DNA of 64,000 bases from the NCBI GenBank assembly GCA_963803065.1, contig CAWDKW010000014.1, positions 254,460-318,459 of the forward strand, read 5' to 3'. How positions within the stretch are numbered: position 1 is the stretch's first letter; each line of letters begins with the position of its first letter. Below the pieces are notes generated by a model. That model saw only the letters and a program-made list of their open reading frames with translations, was not told where the DNA came from and made no database searches. Source of the DNA: DASXMT01 sp963803065 (GTDB lineage: Bacteria > Actinomycetota > Acidimicrobiia > Acidimicrobiales > RAAP-2). A program made the position numbers and the translations under genes. This document shows positions 41,378 through 50,050 of the stretch, in pieces.

Positions 41378-42192
41378 CCAGCGCTCCCGCGGCGGCGGCC
41401 CCCTCGGGAGGACCCTCCGGGGTCGAGCCCCCGGGCCTGCGGATCACCGGGTTGCGGGCCGGCTACGGCCGGGTGAGCGTGGTCACCGACTTCACCGTCG
41501 CGGTGGAGCCCGGCGAGGTGGTGGCCCTGGTCGGGCGCAACGGTGCGGGCAAGTCCACCTCGCTGGCCGCGGCCGTCGGGCTCCGCTACGGGCCCTCCGG
41601 TGGCCGGGTGACCGTCGACGGGACCGATGTCTCCAAGGAGTCGCCCAACGCCATCGTGGTCGCCGGGGTCAGCCTGGTGCCCGAGGGCCGCCGGATCTTC
41701 CGGGACATGACCGTCATCGAGAACCTCCGCCTGGGCGCGTTCGCCCGGAGGCGGACGGCCCGCCGGGAGATACCCGGCGACATCGAGCAGGTCTACGCGC
41801 TGTTCCCCGTCCTCTCCAGGTACAGCGGGAAGACGACGGGTGCCCTGAGCGGGGGCCAGCAGCAGATGGTGGCCATCGGTCAGGCGCTGATGAGCCGACC
41901 GAGGTACCTGCTCCTCGACGAGCCCGCCTCGGGCGTGGCTCCGGTCCTGGTGGACGAGATCTACGACACCATCGAGCGGTTGGTGGACGACGGACTCGGC
42001 GTGGTGCTGGTCGACCAGAGCGTCGAGCGGGCCCTCGAGCGCTCGAGCCGGTACTACGTCATGGACAACGGGTCCATGGTCCTCGAGGGCGACTCCACCG
42101 CGTCGGCCATCGACCGGATCAACCCGATCCTCTTGGGGACGGACACCTTCGGCCCGGCTCCGGTGCCGTCGACACCGGACGGATCGGGCTGA
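41374..42192 (+). CDS. livF: LivF-type ABC transporter ATPase
   Basis: A 272-residue ATPase. GTG 41374 overlaps the previous stop; the long frame open through the upstream gene is a shadow. An Ala/Pro-rich N-terminal tail of about 20 residues precedes the domain. Walker A GRNGAGKST starts at residue 54, VPEGRRIFRDMTVIENL is the LivF Q-loop block, LSGGQQQMVAIGQAL is a full signature, and LLLDEPASGVAP is Walker B. It completes a LivH + LivM/G + LivF importer powered by ATP. Confidence 0.93.
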   Translation: MTSAPAAAAPSGGPSGVEPPGLRITGLRAGYGRVSVVTDFTVAVEPGEVVALVGRNGAGKSTSLAAAVGLRYGPSGGRVTVDGTDVSKESPNAIVVAGVSLVPEGRRIFRDMTVIENLRLGAFARRRTARREIPGDIEQVYALFPVLSRYSGKTTGALSGGQQQMVAIGQALMSRPRYLLLDEPASGVAPVLVDEIYDTIERLVDDGLGVVLVDQSVERALERSSRYYVMDNGSMVLEGDSTASAIDRINPILLGTDTFGPAPVPSTPDGSG

Positions 42193-42258
42193 CATGCTCA
42201 CTGGGGGACACAGGCGCGCCGACCACGACGCGCACGACTGCCAAAAGGAGGCGGCGAG

Positions 42259-43149
42259 ATGGCCGAGACGGGCAACTGGGGACGATGGGGCATCGACGAC
42301 CAGCGAGGTGCGCTCAACCTCATCGACGGGCCCACCGTGCTCGAGGCCCTGAGCCGGTGCAAGACAGGCAAGGTGTACAGCCTGGCCATCCCGATCGGCC
42401 ACTTCGCCACACCCCAGGTGTCGGACCGGCCGACGCCCGAGCGCCTGACTCTGGCCGCCCCGGCCGACTCGGAGGTGTACCAGGCCTACGGGGCCGTCGA
42501 AGGAGTCGGGGCCAATGAGGACCTCATCATCATCCCCAGCCATGCCGGGACCCACATGGACGCCCTGTCGCATGTCTACAGCGAGGGAACCGTCTACAAC
42601 GGGCATCCCGCCGGATCGTTCACGCCGAAGCTGGGCGCGGCCAAGTGCGGGATCGAGCGCACCGGCAGCTTCGTCGGTCGCGGTGTCCTGCTCGACGTGG
42701 CCGCGTGGACCGGCGAGGAGTTCCTCGAGGCCGGGCGGGTGGTGACGGCCGACGACCTCGAGGCGACCCGGAGCGCCCAGGGCACCGAGGTGCTCGCCGG
42801 CGACATCCTGATCGTGCGCACCGGCTGGCTCGAGGCCCGGCAGAAGCCCGACGGACCGCCGGCCGGGCTGGAGCCGGGACTGGGCCTCGACGCCGTTGAC
42901 TTCGTCCGGGACCACGACATCGCCGTGGTGGGGGCGGACAACGCCGCCATCGAGTCCATCCCATTCGACAAGAACATCTTCCTCGCTGTCCACATCGAGT
43001 TGTTGGTCAAGCTGGGCGTGACCCTGGTGGAGCACCTGTGGCTGGCCGATCTGGCCGCCGACCGGTGCTACGAGTCGACGGTGATCGTCGGTGCCCTGCC
43101 GGTGACCGGGGCGACCGGCTGCCCGGTCAACCCCATTGCCATCGGCTGA
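42259..43149 (+). CDS. cyclase-family metal-dependent hydrolase (kynurenine-formamidase-like)
   Basis: A 296-residue protein, ATG after AAAAGGAGG. The metal motif HAGTHMDALSH (residues 95-105) defines the cyclase family (PF04199), which includes kynurenine formamidase and isatin hydrolase. GNWGRWGIDDQRGALNLI at the N-terminus and VGADNAAIES and VHIELLVKLGVTLVEHLWL in the C-terminal half are typical of the larger bacterial members. Likely hydrolyses an amide, ester or cyclic bond of a catabolic intermediate. Directly downstream of the transporter genes and probably in their operon. Confidence 0.87.
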   Translation: MAETGNWGRWGIDDQRGALNLIDGPTVLEALSRCKTGKVYSLAIPIGHFATPQVSDRPTPERLTLAAPADSEVYQAYGAVEGVGANEDLIIIPSHAGTHMDALSHVYSEGTVYNGHPAGSFTPKLGAAKCGIERTGSFVGRGVLLDVAAWTGEEFLEAGRVVTADDLEATRSAQGTEVLAGDILIVRTGWLEARQKPDGPPAGLEPGLGLDAVDFVRDHDIAVVGADNAAIESIPFDKNIFLAVHIELLVKLGVTLVEHLWLADLAADRCYESTVIVGALPVTGATGCPVNPIAIG

Positions 43150-43171
43150 TTTCCTCGGACGGCCTGGCCGG

Positions 43172-43966
43172 TCAGGCCTGACCGGTCAGCTCGGGCGGCA
43201 GGTCCTGGGGGTACTCGGCCGTGGTGGCCCCGTCGACCAGGAAGGTCTGCCCGCTCACGTGGCGGGCGAGGTCACTGGACAGGAACAGGAGGGCGGCGGC
43301 GATGTCAGAGGGGGCGCCCCACCCGGCCAGCGTCCCGTCCGAGGTCTCCCCGGTGGCCTCGATCATCCGGGGGGTCGCCGTCGCTCCCGGCGCCACCGAG
43401 TTGACCCGGATCTCGTGTCGGCGCAGCTCGGCCGCCGCCGATCGCACCAGGGACACGATGCCCGCCTTGGCCGCGCCGTAGGCGCCGTGGAAGGGCGAGC
43501 TGGTCGTGCCGCTCATGGAACTCACGAAGGCGAAGCTCCCGCCACCGGCGCGGATGAGGGCGGGAGCGCCGAACTTGATCATCAAGAAGACATGGCGCAG
43601 GTTCTCGTCGAAGACGCCGTCCCAGTCCCCCTCGGACATATCGACGATCGGGCTCCACCGGGCGCCGCCGACGATGTCGACGATCCCGTCGACCCGGCCG
43701 AACCGGCGCTCGGCCGTGTCGATCGATCGCGCCACGTCGGCGGCCAGGCGCAGGTCGGCGACACAGGGCACGCCGCCGATCTCCTCGGCCACGGTGGTGG
43801 CCCGGTCCTCGACGATATCGATGCACAGCACGGAGGCGCCCTGGGAGGCGAGGGCATGGGACACCTGGCGCCCCATGCCGAACCCGGCTCCGCCCACGAC
43901 GAATCTCCGGCCGTCCAGTCGTAAGAGCTGCCCGTAGTCAGGAACGGGGCTGTCATCGGTGGGCAT
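43172..43966 (-). CDS. short-chain dehydrogenase/reductase
   Basis: A 264-residue SDR with a cofactor loop FVVGGAGFGMGRQVSHAL (GxGxxG-like variant, a Gly-Ala-Gly-Phe-Gly), DGIVDIVGGARW where most SDRs have NNAG, and active-site VSSMSGTTSS plus YGAAK. The missing NNAG (here DIVGGA) is a moderate departure but is seen in some families. Convergent with the cyclase-family gene. The substrate is unknown. Confidence 0.85.
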   Translation of the reverse strand: MPTDDSPVPDYGQLLRLDGRRFVVGGAGFGMGRQVSHALASQGASVLCIDIVEDRATTVAEEIGGVPCVADLRLAADVARSIDTAERRFGRVDGIVDIVGGARWSPIVDMSEGDWDGVFDENLRHVFLMIKFGAPALIRAGGGSFAFVSSMSGTTSSPFHGAYGAAKAGIVSLVRSAAAELRRHEIRVNSVAPGATATPRMIEATGETSDGTLAGWGAPSDIAAALLFLSSDLARHVSGQTFLVDGATTAEYPQDLPPELTGQA

Positions 43967-44097
43967 CGTCTCTCCTCGCTGCCGTCACGTGTGGGTCAGT
44001 ATCGTATTTCCGATGTGCCTCTGCCCCCGGATGCCAGACCAACCGGTGGGCCCGGCCACCCGGGCCGCCCGACGCTCGCGGCCCGGGCCCGGTTGAG

Positions 44098-44935
44098 ATG
44101 GAGCACTTCCGCGGCCGTTGCGCCGTGGTCACCGGCGGAGCCAGCGGGATCGGCCTGGCCATGGCGACCGCCTTCGCCGCCGAGGGTATGCGGGTGATGG
44201 TGGCCGACCGGGACGAGGAGCGGGCGCGCCGGGCGGCCGACCAGCTCCGGCGAGCCGGCGCCGATGCGCGGGCCGCCCTCGTGGACGTGGCCGACCCGAC
44301 CTCGGTCGAGGTGCTCCGAGACCGGGTGCACGAGGAGCTCGGGCCGGTCCACCTGCTCTGCAACAACGCCGGCGTGGCCGCTCGGCGGCCGCTGGTCGAG
44401 ACCACGCCGGAGGACTGGGAGTGGATCTTCGCCGTCAACGTCTTCGGCGTCGTGAACGGGCTCCGGGCCTTCCTGCCCGGGATGTTCGAGACGACGGGCG
44501 AGCGTCACGTGGTCAACACCGGGTCGATGTCGTCGTTGCGGGTCGGGGTGATGGGCTCCCAGACGATGTACACCGCCTCCAAGTTCGCCGTCCTGGGGCT
44601 GTCGGAGGCGCTGCGACACGAGCTCGAGCCTCACGGGATCGGGCTGACCGTGCTCGTGCCGGGACCGGTGGCCACCGACCTGGCCCGGACCTCCGAGCAG
44701 GCCAGGCCGGACCGGGGCGGGTCGCCGGGGACGGCCGGGGCGGGTCGGCCCACCGCGTCCCGATCCAGGCGGCCGGCTGGCGTGGATGGACCCGGGCGAG
44801 GTGGGACCGCTGGTGGTGCGGGCCCTCCGGGAGAACCGGCCCCTTGCCGTCACCCATCCCCAGCTCTGGCCCCAGGTGGCTGCGGTCCACGACGTCGTGG
44901 CCCGGGCCTTCTCGGACGGGTCGGGTGCACCTTGA
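44098..44935 (+). pseudogene. short-chain dehydrogenase with a C-terminal frameshift
   Basis: The first 200 residues are a good classical SDR: CAVVTGGASGIGLAMATAF, LLCNNAGVAARRPL, VNTGSMSSL, YTASK and LVPGPVATDLARTSEQ. After about 44710 this frame turns into Gly/Pro/Arg filler and runs to 44976, while the +1 frame gives the expected C-terminus LAWMDPGEVGPLVVRALRENRPLAVTHPQLWPQVAAVHDVVARAF ending at 44935. One extra base (or two missing) between about 44715 and 44770 explains it. The active site is intact, so the protein might still function with an altered tail. Confidence 0.8.
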
Positions 44936-44960
44936 CCGCTCCGGCCACGGACATTACCCT

Positions 44961-44974
44961 GACGAACGGTTGGT
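44961..44974. promoter_or_regulatory. candidate TetR-type operator, site 2
   Basis: GACGAACGGTTGGT matches 10 of 14 positions of ACCAAACGATTGGT and is followed by AGAC, like the right flanks of the other sites. It lies about 75 bp before the leader ORF and 125 bp before the acyl-CoA ligase at 45100. Confidence 0.45.
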
Positions 44975-45037
44975 AGACAGAGCTGCCCGGCACGAGGGCG
45001 ACGCGACGGAGCGATGTCCCGGGATGCCCAGGGGGAA

Positions 45038-45103
45038 ATGATGGATCTGGACAGTCGGCCGCTGCGAGGGGGCACAGGCCCGATGGCCGCTGCTCTCCGA
45101 TGA
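45038..45103 (+). CDS. 21-codon leader ORF overlapping the ligase start
   Basis: ATG 45038 (or 45041) follows AGGGGG. The peptide runs MMDLDSRPLRGGTGPMAAALR and its TGA overlaps the ligase ATG as ATGA. The ligase itself has no clear ribosome-binding site, so coupling through this ORF is plausible. Confidence 0.45.
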   Translation: MMDLDSRPLRGGTGPMAAALR

Positions 45104-46707
45104 GCCCGCTCGAGTACGCCCCGGCCGCACTCCCCGACGAGCTGGCCGCCTTCTACCGCAGGGGCGGCTACCGGTCGACGGTTTCGTTGGGCTCGCTCAT
45201 GCGCCGGAACGCACAGGAGTTCGGCGTCCTGCCCGCGGTCATCGACGGCGACGTGTCGCTCGACTGGGCCGGGCTGATCGACCTCGCCGCCCGCTTCGGC
45301 GGCTACCTCCGGTCCCACGGCATCGGGCCGGGCGACGTCGTCCTGTGGCAGCTCCCCAACTGGTGGGAATCGCTGGCGGTGGCCTACGGGGTCTGGTCGG
45401 CCGGCGCTGTCAGCAGCCCCGTGGTCCCGATCTATCGGGAGCACGAGCTCCGCCAGGTGGTCCAGGCGGTCCGGCCCCGGTGCGTGGTCGTCCCCGAGTC
45501 GTTCCGCGGCGTGGACCACGTCGCCCTGGTCGCGGACGCCTGCCAGGCCGCCGGCCACCGGCCCGACCTGCGAGTGGTGTTGCGGGGAGCGGCCACCGGG
45601 TGGACGACGTTCGACGACGCCACCGCGGCGACGCCATACATCGCCGACGACATCGACCTGGACGCACCGGCCCTGGTGGGCTTCACCTCGGGGACGACCT
45701 CGGGGGCCAAGGGCGTCGCCCACAGCTCGGCCAGCTTCATCAGCTCCGGGCTCCGGTCGACCAGACAGGCCGGCTACGGCTGGAGGGACCGTGTCTACAT
45801 GCCCGCCCCGCTGGCCCACGCCACCGGCTTGCTCTCCGCCGTCGCCATCCCGTCGTTCACCGGCTGCTCGGTCGTGCTGCGGGACCGCTGGGACGCCGAG
45901 CGGGCCATCGACGACATGGCCCTGTTCGACGTCACCTTCTCCTCGGGGGCGGCCATCTTCATCCAGGAGCTGCTCGCCGCCCTGGAGAGCCGGGGGCAGG
46001 ACCGTTTGGAGCTGAGCGGGTACCCCTGTGGCGGTTCGACCATTCCCACCTCGTTGGCGCTGGCCGCCGAAGCGGTGGGCATGCACCCGGCCCGTTCGTG
46101 GGGGATGACCGAGTGCCCCGGCGTGACATCGAGCGCGCCCTTCGAACCGAAGGAGATCCGGTGCGGTACCGACGGCCGGATCGCCCCGGGATGCGAGGTG
46201 CGGGTCGTCGACGTCGACGGGAAGGACCTGGGGCCCGAGGCCATCGGCGAGTTCCTCATCCGGGGCCCCCAGCGCGCCATCGGCTATCTCGATCCCGAGC
46301 ACACCCGCGAGGCCTTCGACGACGAGGGCTGGTTCCGGACCGGTGACCTCGGGTTCCTCACCGCCGACGGCGTGCTGTCGATGACCGGCCGATCCAAGGA
46401 GATCATCAACCGGGGCGGCGAGAAGATCTCCGGTCGGGAGATAGAGGACCTGTTGGCCCAGCACCCCGGGATTGCCGAGGCGTCGGTCGTGCCTGCGCCC
46501 CACCCTCGACTGGGCGAGCAGCCCGCCGCCTTCTACCTCACCCGGGGAGCTGCGGCCCCGACCGAGAAGGAGCTGTGCGACTTCCTCCGCCACGCCGGCC
46601 TGGCCCCGCAGAAGATTCCCGGGGTGTGGCGGGCCGTGGACGAGCTGCCCCGGACCGCCTCGGGCAAGGTGAAGAAGTACGTGCTCCAAGCCGAGCTGGC
46701 CGGCTAG
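45100..46707 (+). CDS. acyl-CoA ligase (AMP-binding, AliA-like)
   Basis: A 535-residue ANL ligase. Blocks: ALVGFTSGTTSGAKGVAHSS (phosphate loop), SWGMTECPGVTSS, GWFRTGDLGFLTADGVLSMTGRSKEIINRGGEKISGREIEDLL and the catalytic Lys in PRTASGKVKKYVLQ. The GG-E-K-I-S-x-REIE block resembles cyclohexanecarboxylate-CoA ligase (AliA) and 2,3-dihydroxybenzoate-AMP ligases, so a cyclic carboxylic acid is a reasonable guess. It is preceded by a 21-codon ORF overlapping as ATGA and by a candidate operator. Confidence 0.9.
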   Translation: MSPLEYAPAALPDELAAFYRRGGYRSTVSLGSLMRRNAQEFGVLPAVIDGDVSLDWAGLIDLAARFGGYLRSHGIGPGDVVLWQLPNWWESLAVAYGVWSAGAVSSPVVPIYREHELRQVVQAVRPRCVVVPESFRGVDHVALVADACQAAGHRPDLRVVLRGAATGWTTFDDATAATPYIADDIDLDAPALVGFTSGTTSGAKGVAHSSASFISSGLRSTRQAGYGWRDRVYMPAPLAHATGLLSAVAIPSFTGCSVVLRDRWDAERAIDDMALFDVTFSSGAAIFIQELLAALESRGQDRLELSGYPCGGSTIPTSLALAAEAVGMHPARSWGMTECPGVTSSAPFEPKEIRCGTDGRIAPGCEVRVVDVDGKDLGPEAIGEFLIRGPQRAIGYLDPEHTREAFDDEGWFRTGDLGFLTADGVLSMTGRSKEIINRGGEKISGREIEDLLAQHPGIAEASVVPAPHPRLGEQPAAFYLTRGAAAPTEKELCDFLRHAGLAPQKIPGVWRAVDELPRTASGKVKKYVLQAELAG

Positions 46708-46716
46708 GCCCCGCCG

Positions 46717-47544
46717 ATGGACGAGCGAGCAGATGTGACGGAGACCGGGCGGAGCTCGCTGTTGGCGGGGAAGGTCGTCGTCGTGAGCGGCGTCGGCCCC
46801 GGCCTGGGCAGGCACATCGCCGAGGACGCCCTGGCCGCCGGAGCTTCCGTCGTGCTCAGCGCCCGTTCCCGCCACTACCTCGACCAGCTGGCTGCCGAGC
46901 TGGGCGATCGCTACGGCGCCGATCGCCTGAGCGTGACGCCCTGCGACGTCACCGTGGACGACGGCTGCCGCTCCCTGATGGCCGCCACCGAGGACCGCTT
47001 CGGCGCTGTGGACGGCGTGGTGGCCAATGCCTTTGCCACCGGGTCCTACAACGTCACGCTGGAGGAGGCGGACGTGGACTCGTGGATGCCTGCCTTCGAC
47101 GTCAACTTCTTCGGGTCGCTCCGACTGGTCAAGGCGGCCATCCCCGCCCTCAAGCGCCGCGGGGGCGGCACGGTCGTCTTCGTGGGCTCACAGATCGTCC
47201 GCCGGGTCCGGGCCGGCCGAGGGGCCTACGCCTCGTCCAAGGCGGCGCTGCTCACCGCGTCGCACGTCCTGGCCCGCGAGCTCGGCCCCTACGACATCCG
47301 GGTCAACACGGTGGTGCCCGGTCGCATGTGGGGGCCGTCCCTCCACACCTACATCGGGCACTTGGCCGAACAACGAGGCACCTCGTTCGACGAGCAGGTC
47401 GACGTGATGGTGAACGACGTCTCGCTGCCCCGGTTGGCCACCGACGAGGAGTGCGCCCGGGCCGTGGTCTTCCTGTCCTCGGAGCTCTCGGCGGCCATGA
47501 CCGGACAGGCCGTGGACACCAACGCCGGCGAGACGTTCCACTAG
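46717..47544 (+). CDS. short-chain dehydrogenase/reductase
   Basis: A 275-residue SDR starting nine bases after the ligase stop, so very likely in the same operon. VVVVSGVGPGLGRHIAEDALAAGASVVLSAR (cofactor loop, GxGPGLG variant), VDGVVANAFATGS in place of NNAG, VGSQIVRR, and the catalytic YASSK. The replacement of NNAG by NAFAT places it in a divergent SDR subgroup. Likely acts on the CoA ester made by the ligase or on its product. Confidence 0.87.
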   Translation: MDERADVTETGRSSLLAGKVVVVSGVGPGLGRHIAEDALAAGASVVLSARSRHYLDQLAAELGDRYGADRLSVTPCDVTVDDGCRSLMAATEDRFGAVDGVVANAFATGSYNVTLEEADVDSWMPAFDVNFFGSLRLVKAAIPALKRRGGGTVVFVGSQIVRRVRAGRGAYASSKAALLTASHVLARELGPYDIRVNTVVPGRMWGPSLHTYIGHLAEQRGTSFDEQVDVMVNDVSLPRLATDEECARAVVFLSSELSAAMTGQAVDTNAGETFH

Positions 47545-47729
47545 TTCCGTGAGCCTCGGACCCCCGTCGGTAAGCTCGCGCTGGCAAACCGGTCGCGTGG
47601 CCGCCTTGCCCTCGGTGCCGGGCGTGCGGCGGCACCGACCGGAGCAACCGCCGGCACCGGCCCTCAGCGACGCACCGGTCCGGCCTTCAACGACCATCGG
47701 CACCAGCCCTCGACAACGAAAGGATCCTC

Positions 47730-48417
47730 GTGGCAAGTAGTAAAGGTACCCAGTCACCCAGTGGGGTCGGTCCGGCCAAGCCGAGGCCCAACGCGCGGCG
47801 GTCCAAGCCGATGGACAGCGAGGCCCGGTGGGAGGAGATCATCGAGGTGGCGTCGGAGACCTTCCTCAAGAACGGCTACGAGGGAACCAGCCTCCAGGAG
47901 ATCGCCTCCGAGGTCGGCATCCTGAAGGGGAGCATCTACTACTACATCAAGACCAAAGAGGACCTGCTGTTCGAGATCGTCGACCGGGCCCAGACCCTCT
48001 ACCTGACCACCATGGAAGAGGACGAGGAGACCGCCTCGTCGCCCGCCCCGGTCCGCCTGACGGCGTTCATCAAGCGATGGATCACGCTGACCCTGAAGGA
48101 GCAGCGGGGCTACCGGGTGGCGGAGCGCTCGTTCACGAGGCTGAGCCCTCCAGCGGCTCAAGCTGGTGATCGAGCGGCGGGACAACTTCAGCGACTTCGT
48201 GAAGAGCATTCTCATCCAGGGGGTCAAAGACGGTGCATTCGACCCCACCGTCGATATCTCCCTGGCCACCATCACTGTGTTCGAGCTGCTCAACAGCACC
48301 CAGGAATGGCACCAGCCCAAGGGGCGCCTTTCCAAGGAGAACGTGGCCGAGTGGTACGCCCAGTTCATCATCCGGGGCCTGGGCGGGCCGCATTGGGCCG
48401 ACCGTGCCGAGGCCTGA
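47730..48417 (+). pseudogene. TetR-family regulator with a frameshift
   Basis: GTG 47730 follows AAAGGATCC. The N-terminal domain is intact: IIEVASETFLKNGYEGTSLQEIASEVGILKGSIYYYIKTKEDLLFEIV. After VAERSFTRLS (about 48143) this frame becomes Arg/His/Gly filler, while the +1 frame continues as LQRLKLVIERRDNFSDFVKSILIQGVKDGAF and on to a stop at 48417. Removing one C from the CCC at 48145-48149 restores TRLSLQRLKLVIERRD. The HTH domain would still be made as a truncated protein. It is a candidate reader of the ACCAAACGATTGGT sites. Confidence 0.82.
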
Positions 48418-48529
48418 GAGCGCAGTCCCGGGCGCCGGCGGGCCGATCCCGGTGGTGACGAGCTCCGGCGAGTGCGGCTGACGCCGGTGAGAGCCCCGGC
48501 GACTGAGCGCTGACCGTTCAGCGGGCCGG

Positions 48530-49060
48530 CTAGGTCGCCGCCGGGTTCTCGGGGGTGCGGTAGCGGCTCGGGACGTCGATGAAGCCCTGTCGCCGCAGGA
48601 ATCGCCACCGCCCCCGCTCTCGGACCAGGGTGTCCCGGTGGCGGCCGAGCATGGTCACCGTGGCATCGTCGTTGGCGTCGCGGGCGACCACCGTCCACAT
48701 GACCTCGGTGGTGGCCCGATCTCCGTCGAGCTCGATGATCGGGTTGGACACGATGTGGAAGCTCGAGCCCCGCGCCCCTTCCATGGTCTTGGTCATGAGC
48801 GCCTCGATGGCAGCCGGCCCCTTCGCCCGTCCCACGGGACCGAGAAGCACCTCGCCCTCCGCCGCGAACAGCCCGCCGTAGGCGGCGAAGTTGCCGCTGT
48901 CCAGGTGGTGCCCGTAGTCGACGAAGAGCTGGCGGATCTCCTCCAAGTCCTCGAGCCGTTGCAGGCGCTCGGCCATCGCGGCCTGCGTGTCTGCCGTCCC
49001 GTCCCCACCAGTGGGCGTCTCTGCTGTCCGGCTCGCTGTCACCTGTGCCCCCTCGTTCAT
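48530..49060 (-). CDS. SnoaL_4-like NTF2-fold protein
   Basis: A 176-residue protein; ATG 49060 overlaps the stop of the upstream gene as ATGA, which fixes the start. After a 30-residue low-complexity N-terminus come RLEDLEEIRQLFVDYGHHLDSGNFAAYGGLFAAEGEVLL and SSFHIVSNPIIELDGDRATTEVMWTVVARD, the SnoaL_4 core with the F-H-I/V pair. Third NTF2-fold gene in the island. Probable isomerase, hydratase or a structural partner of an oxygenase; unknown substrate. Confidence 0.83.
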   Translation of the reverse strand: MNEGAQVTASRTAETPTGGDGTADTQAAMAERLQRLEDLEEIRQLFVDYGHHLDSGNFAAYGGLFAAEGEVLLGPVGRAKGPAAIEALMTKTMEGARGSSFHIVSNPIIELDGDRATTEVMWTVVARDANDDATVTMLGRHRDTLVRERGRWRFLRRQGFIDVPSRYRTPENPAAT

Positions 49061-49995
49061 CCGTCCACGATATGGAGGACGGCCTTTCCCGGTACCCGCC
49101 GCTCCCGCAATGCATCGATGGCCGCGTCGACCTCGTCCCAGCTTCGCTCGCGGCTGATGCCGGTGTCGAGTCGGCCCTCGGCCACCAGGCGCCCGAGGAT
49201 CTCGAGCCCCGTCGGCGAGGTTGCATCCTCGCCGTGGTGACGCGAGAAGCTCAGGCCGTGCAGCGACGCATTGGCAAAGAACCAGTCCGGTGGGACCGCA
49301 CCCGGATCGCCCGACGAGCGACCGTAGGTGACGATGGTCCCCCCGCGGGCCACGCGGGCGAAGGCGGCGGACAGGGAGGTCCCGCCCACCGACTCGAGGA
49401 TGAGGTGGGCCGGTTCGCCAGCCGGAGCCAAGCCCTGCTCCACCCGGAGGCGGGGAAGGCCCAGACCGGATACCGCCGCGGCGCGGCTGGGCCCGGTGCC
49501 CACGATGGCGATGACGTCGGCGCCGGACAGGCTGGCCAACTGGATGGCCAGCCGGCCGACCCCGCCGGCCGCCCCGGTGACGATCACCGTACGCCCGAGC
49601 AGGGACCCGCCCAGGCGGAGGGCGTAGAGCGCGGTCAGCCCGGCCACCCCCAGGGTCGAGCCGTCGGCCCAACCGACCCCATCGGGGAGCAGGGCCAGCG
49701 TGGCTGTGGGGACGGCGGCCAACTCGGCCCAGGCTCCCCGGCTCTCGGCGTACCCGAACACCCGGCTTCCGACGGCCGGTCCCGAGCCGTCGGAAGCTGC
49801 CTGCACCACGGTCCCGGCGACGTCCCATCCCACCACGGTGCCGGCGGGAAGGGCGGCGATGTGCCCGACCTCGCCGCGGTTCAAGGAGAAGGCGTGCACA
49901 TGCACCAGTGCTTCGAAGGGTGCCGGCGTCGGCTCGGGGACCTCGCGCCGCGCCAGGCCGGTCGGGCTGTCCGGTGTCGCTACCAGCGCGAGCAT
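49057..49995 (-). CDS. MDR-family quinone-oxidoreductase-like protein
   Basis: A 312-residue medium-chain reductase lacking zinc-binding cysteines. ATG 49995 follows GGGAGG; the frame upstream is open without support. VHVHAFSLNRGEVGHI, VVGWDVAGTVVQAASDG and the NADPH loop VIVTGAAGGVGRLAIQLASL mark the quinone-oxidoreductase/enoyl-reductase branch. It probably reduces an enone or quinone with NADPH. Translationally coupled to the SnoaL-like gene downstream. Confidence 0.88.
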   Translation of the reverse strand: MLALVATPDSPTGLARREVPEPTPAPFEALVHVHAFSLNRGEVGHIAALPAGTVVGWDVAGTVVQAASDGSGPAVGSRVFGYAESRGAWAELAAVPTATLALLPDGVGWADGSTLGVAGLTALYALRLGGSLLGRTVIVTGAAGGVGRLAIQLASLSGADVIAIVGTGPSRAAAVSGLGLPRLRVEQGLAPAGEPAHLILESVGGTSLSAAFARVARGGTIVTYGRSSGDPGAVPPDWFFANASLHGLSFSRHHGEDATSPTGLEILGRLVAEGRLDTGISRERSWDEVDAAIDALRERRVPGKAVLHIVDG

Positions 49996-50050
49996 GCGAC
50001 CTCCCTGCCGTAGGCGGCCGACGCCGCCGGGGGCCGATGTCCGGCGGCGC

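Noticed and set aside
39481..42192. A 903-residue protein formed by livF plus upstream in-frame sequence
   Set aside because: The upstream part is a shadow frame of the LivM/LivG fusion; the GTGA overlap at 41374 gives the normal LivF start.
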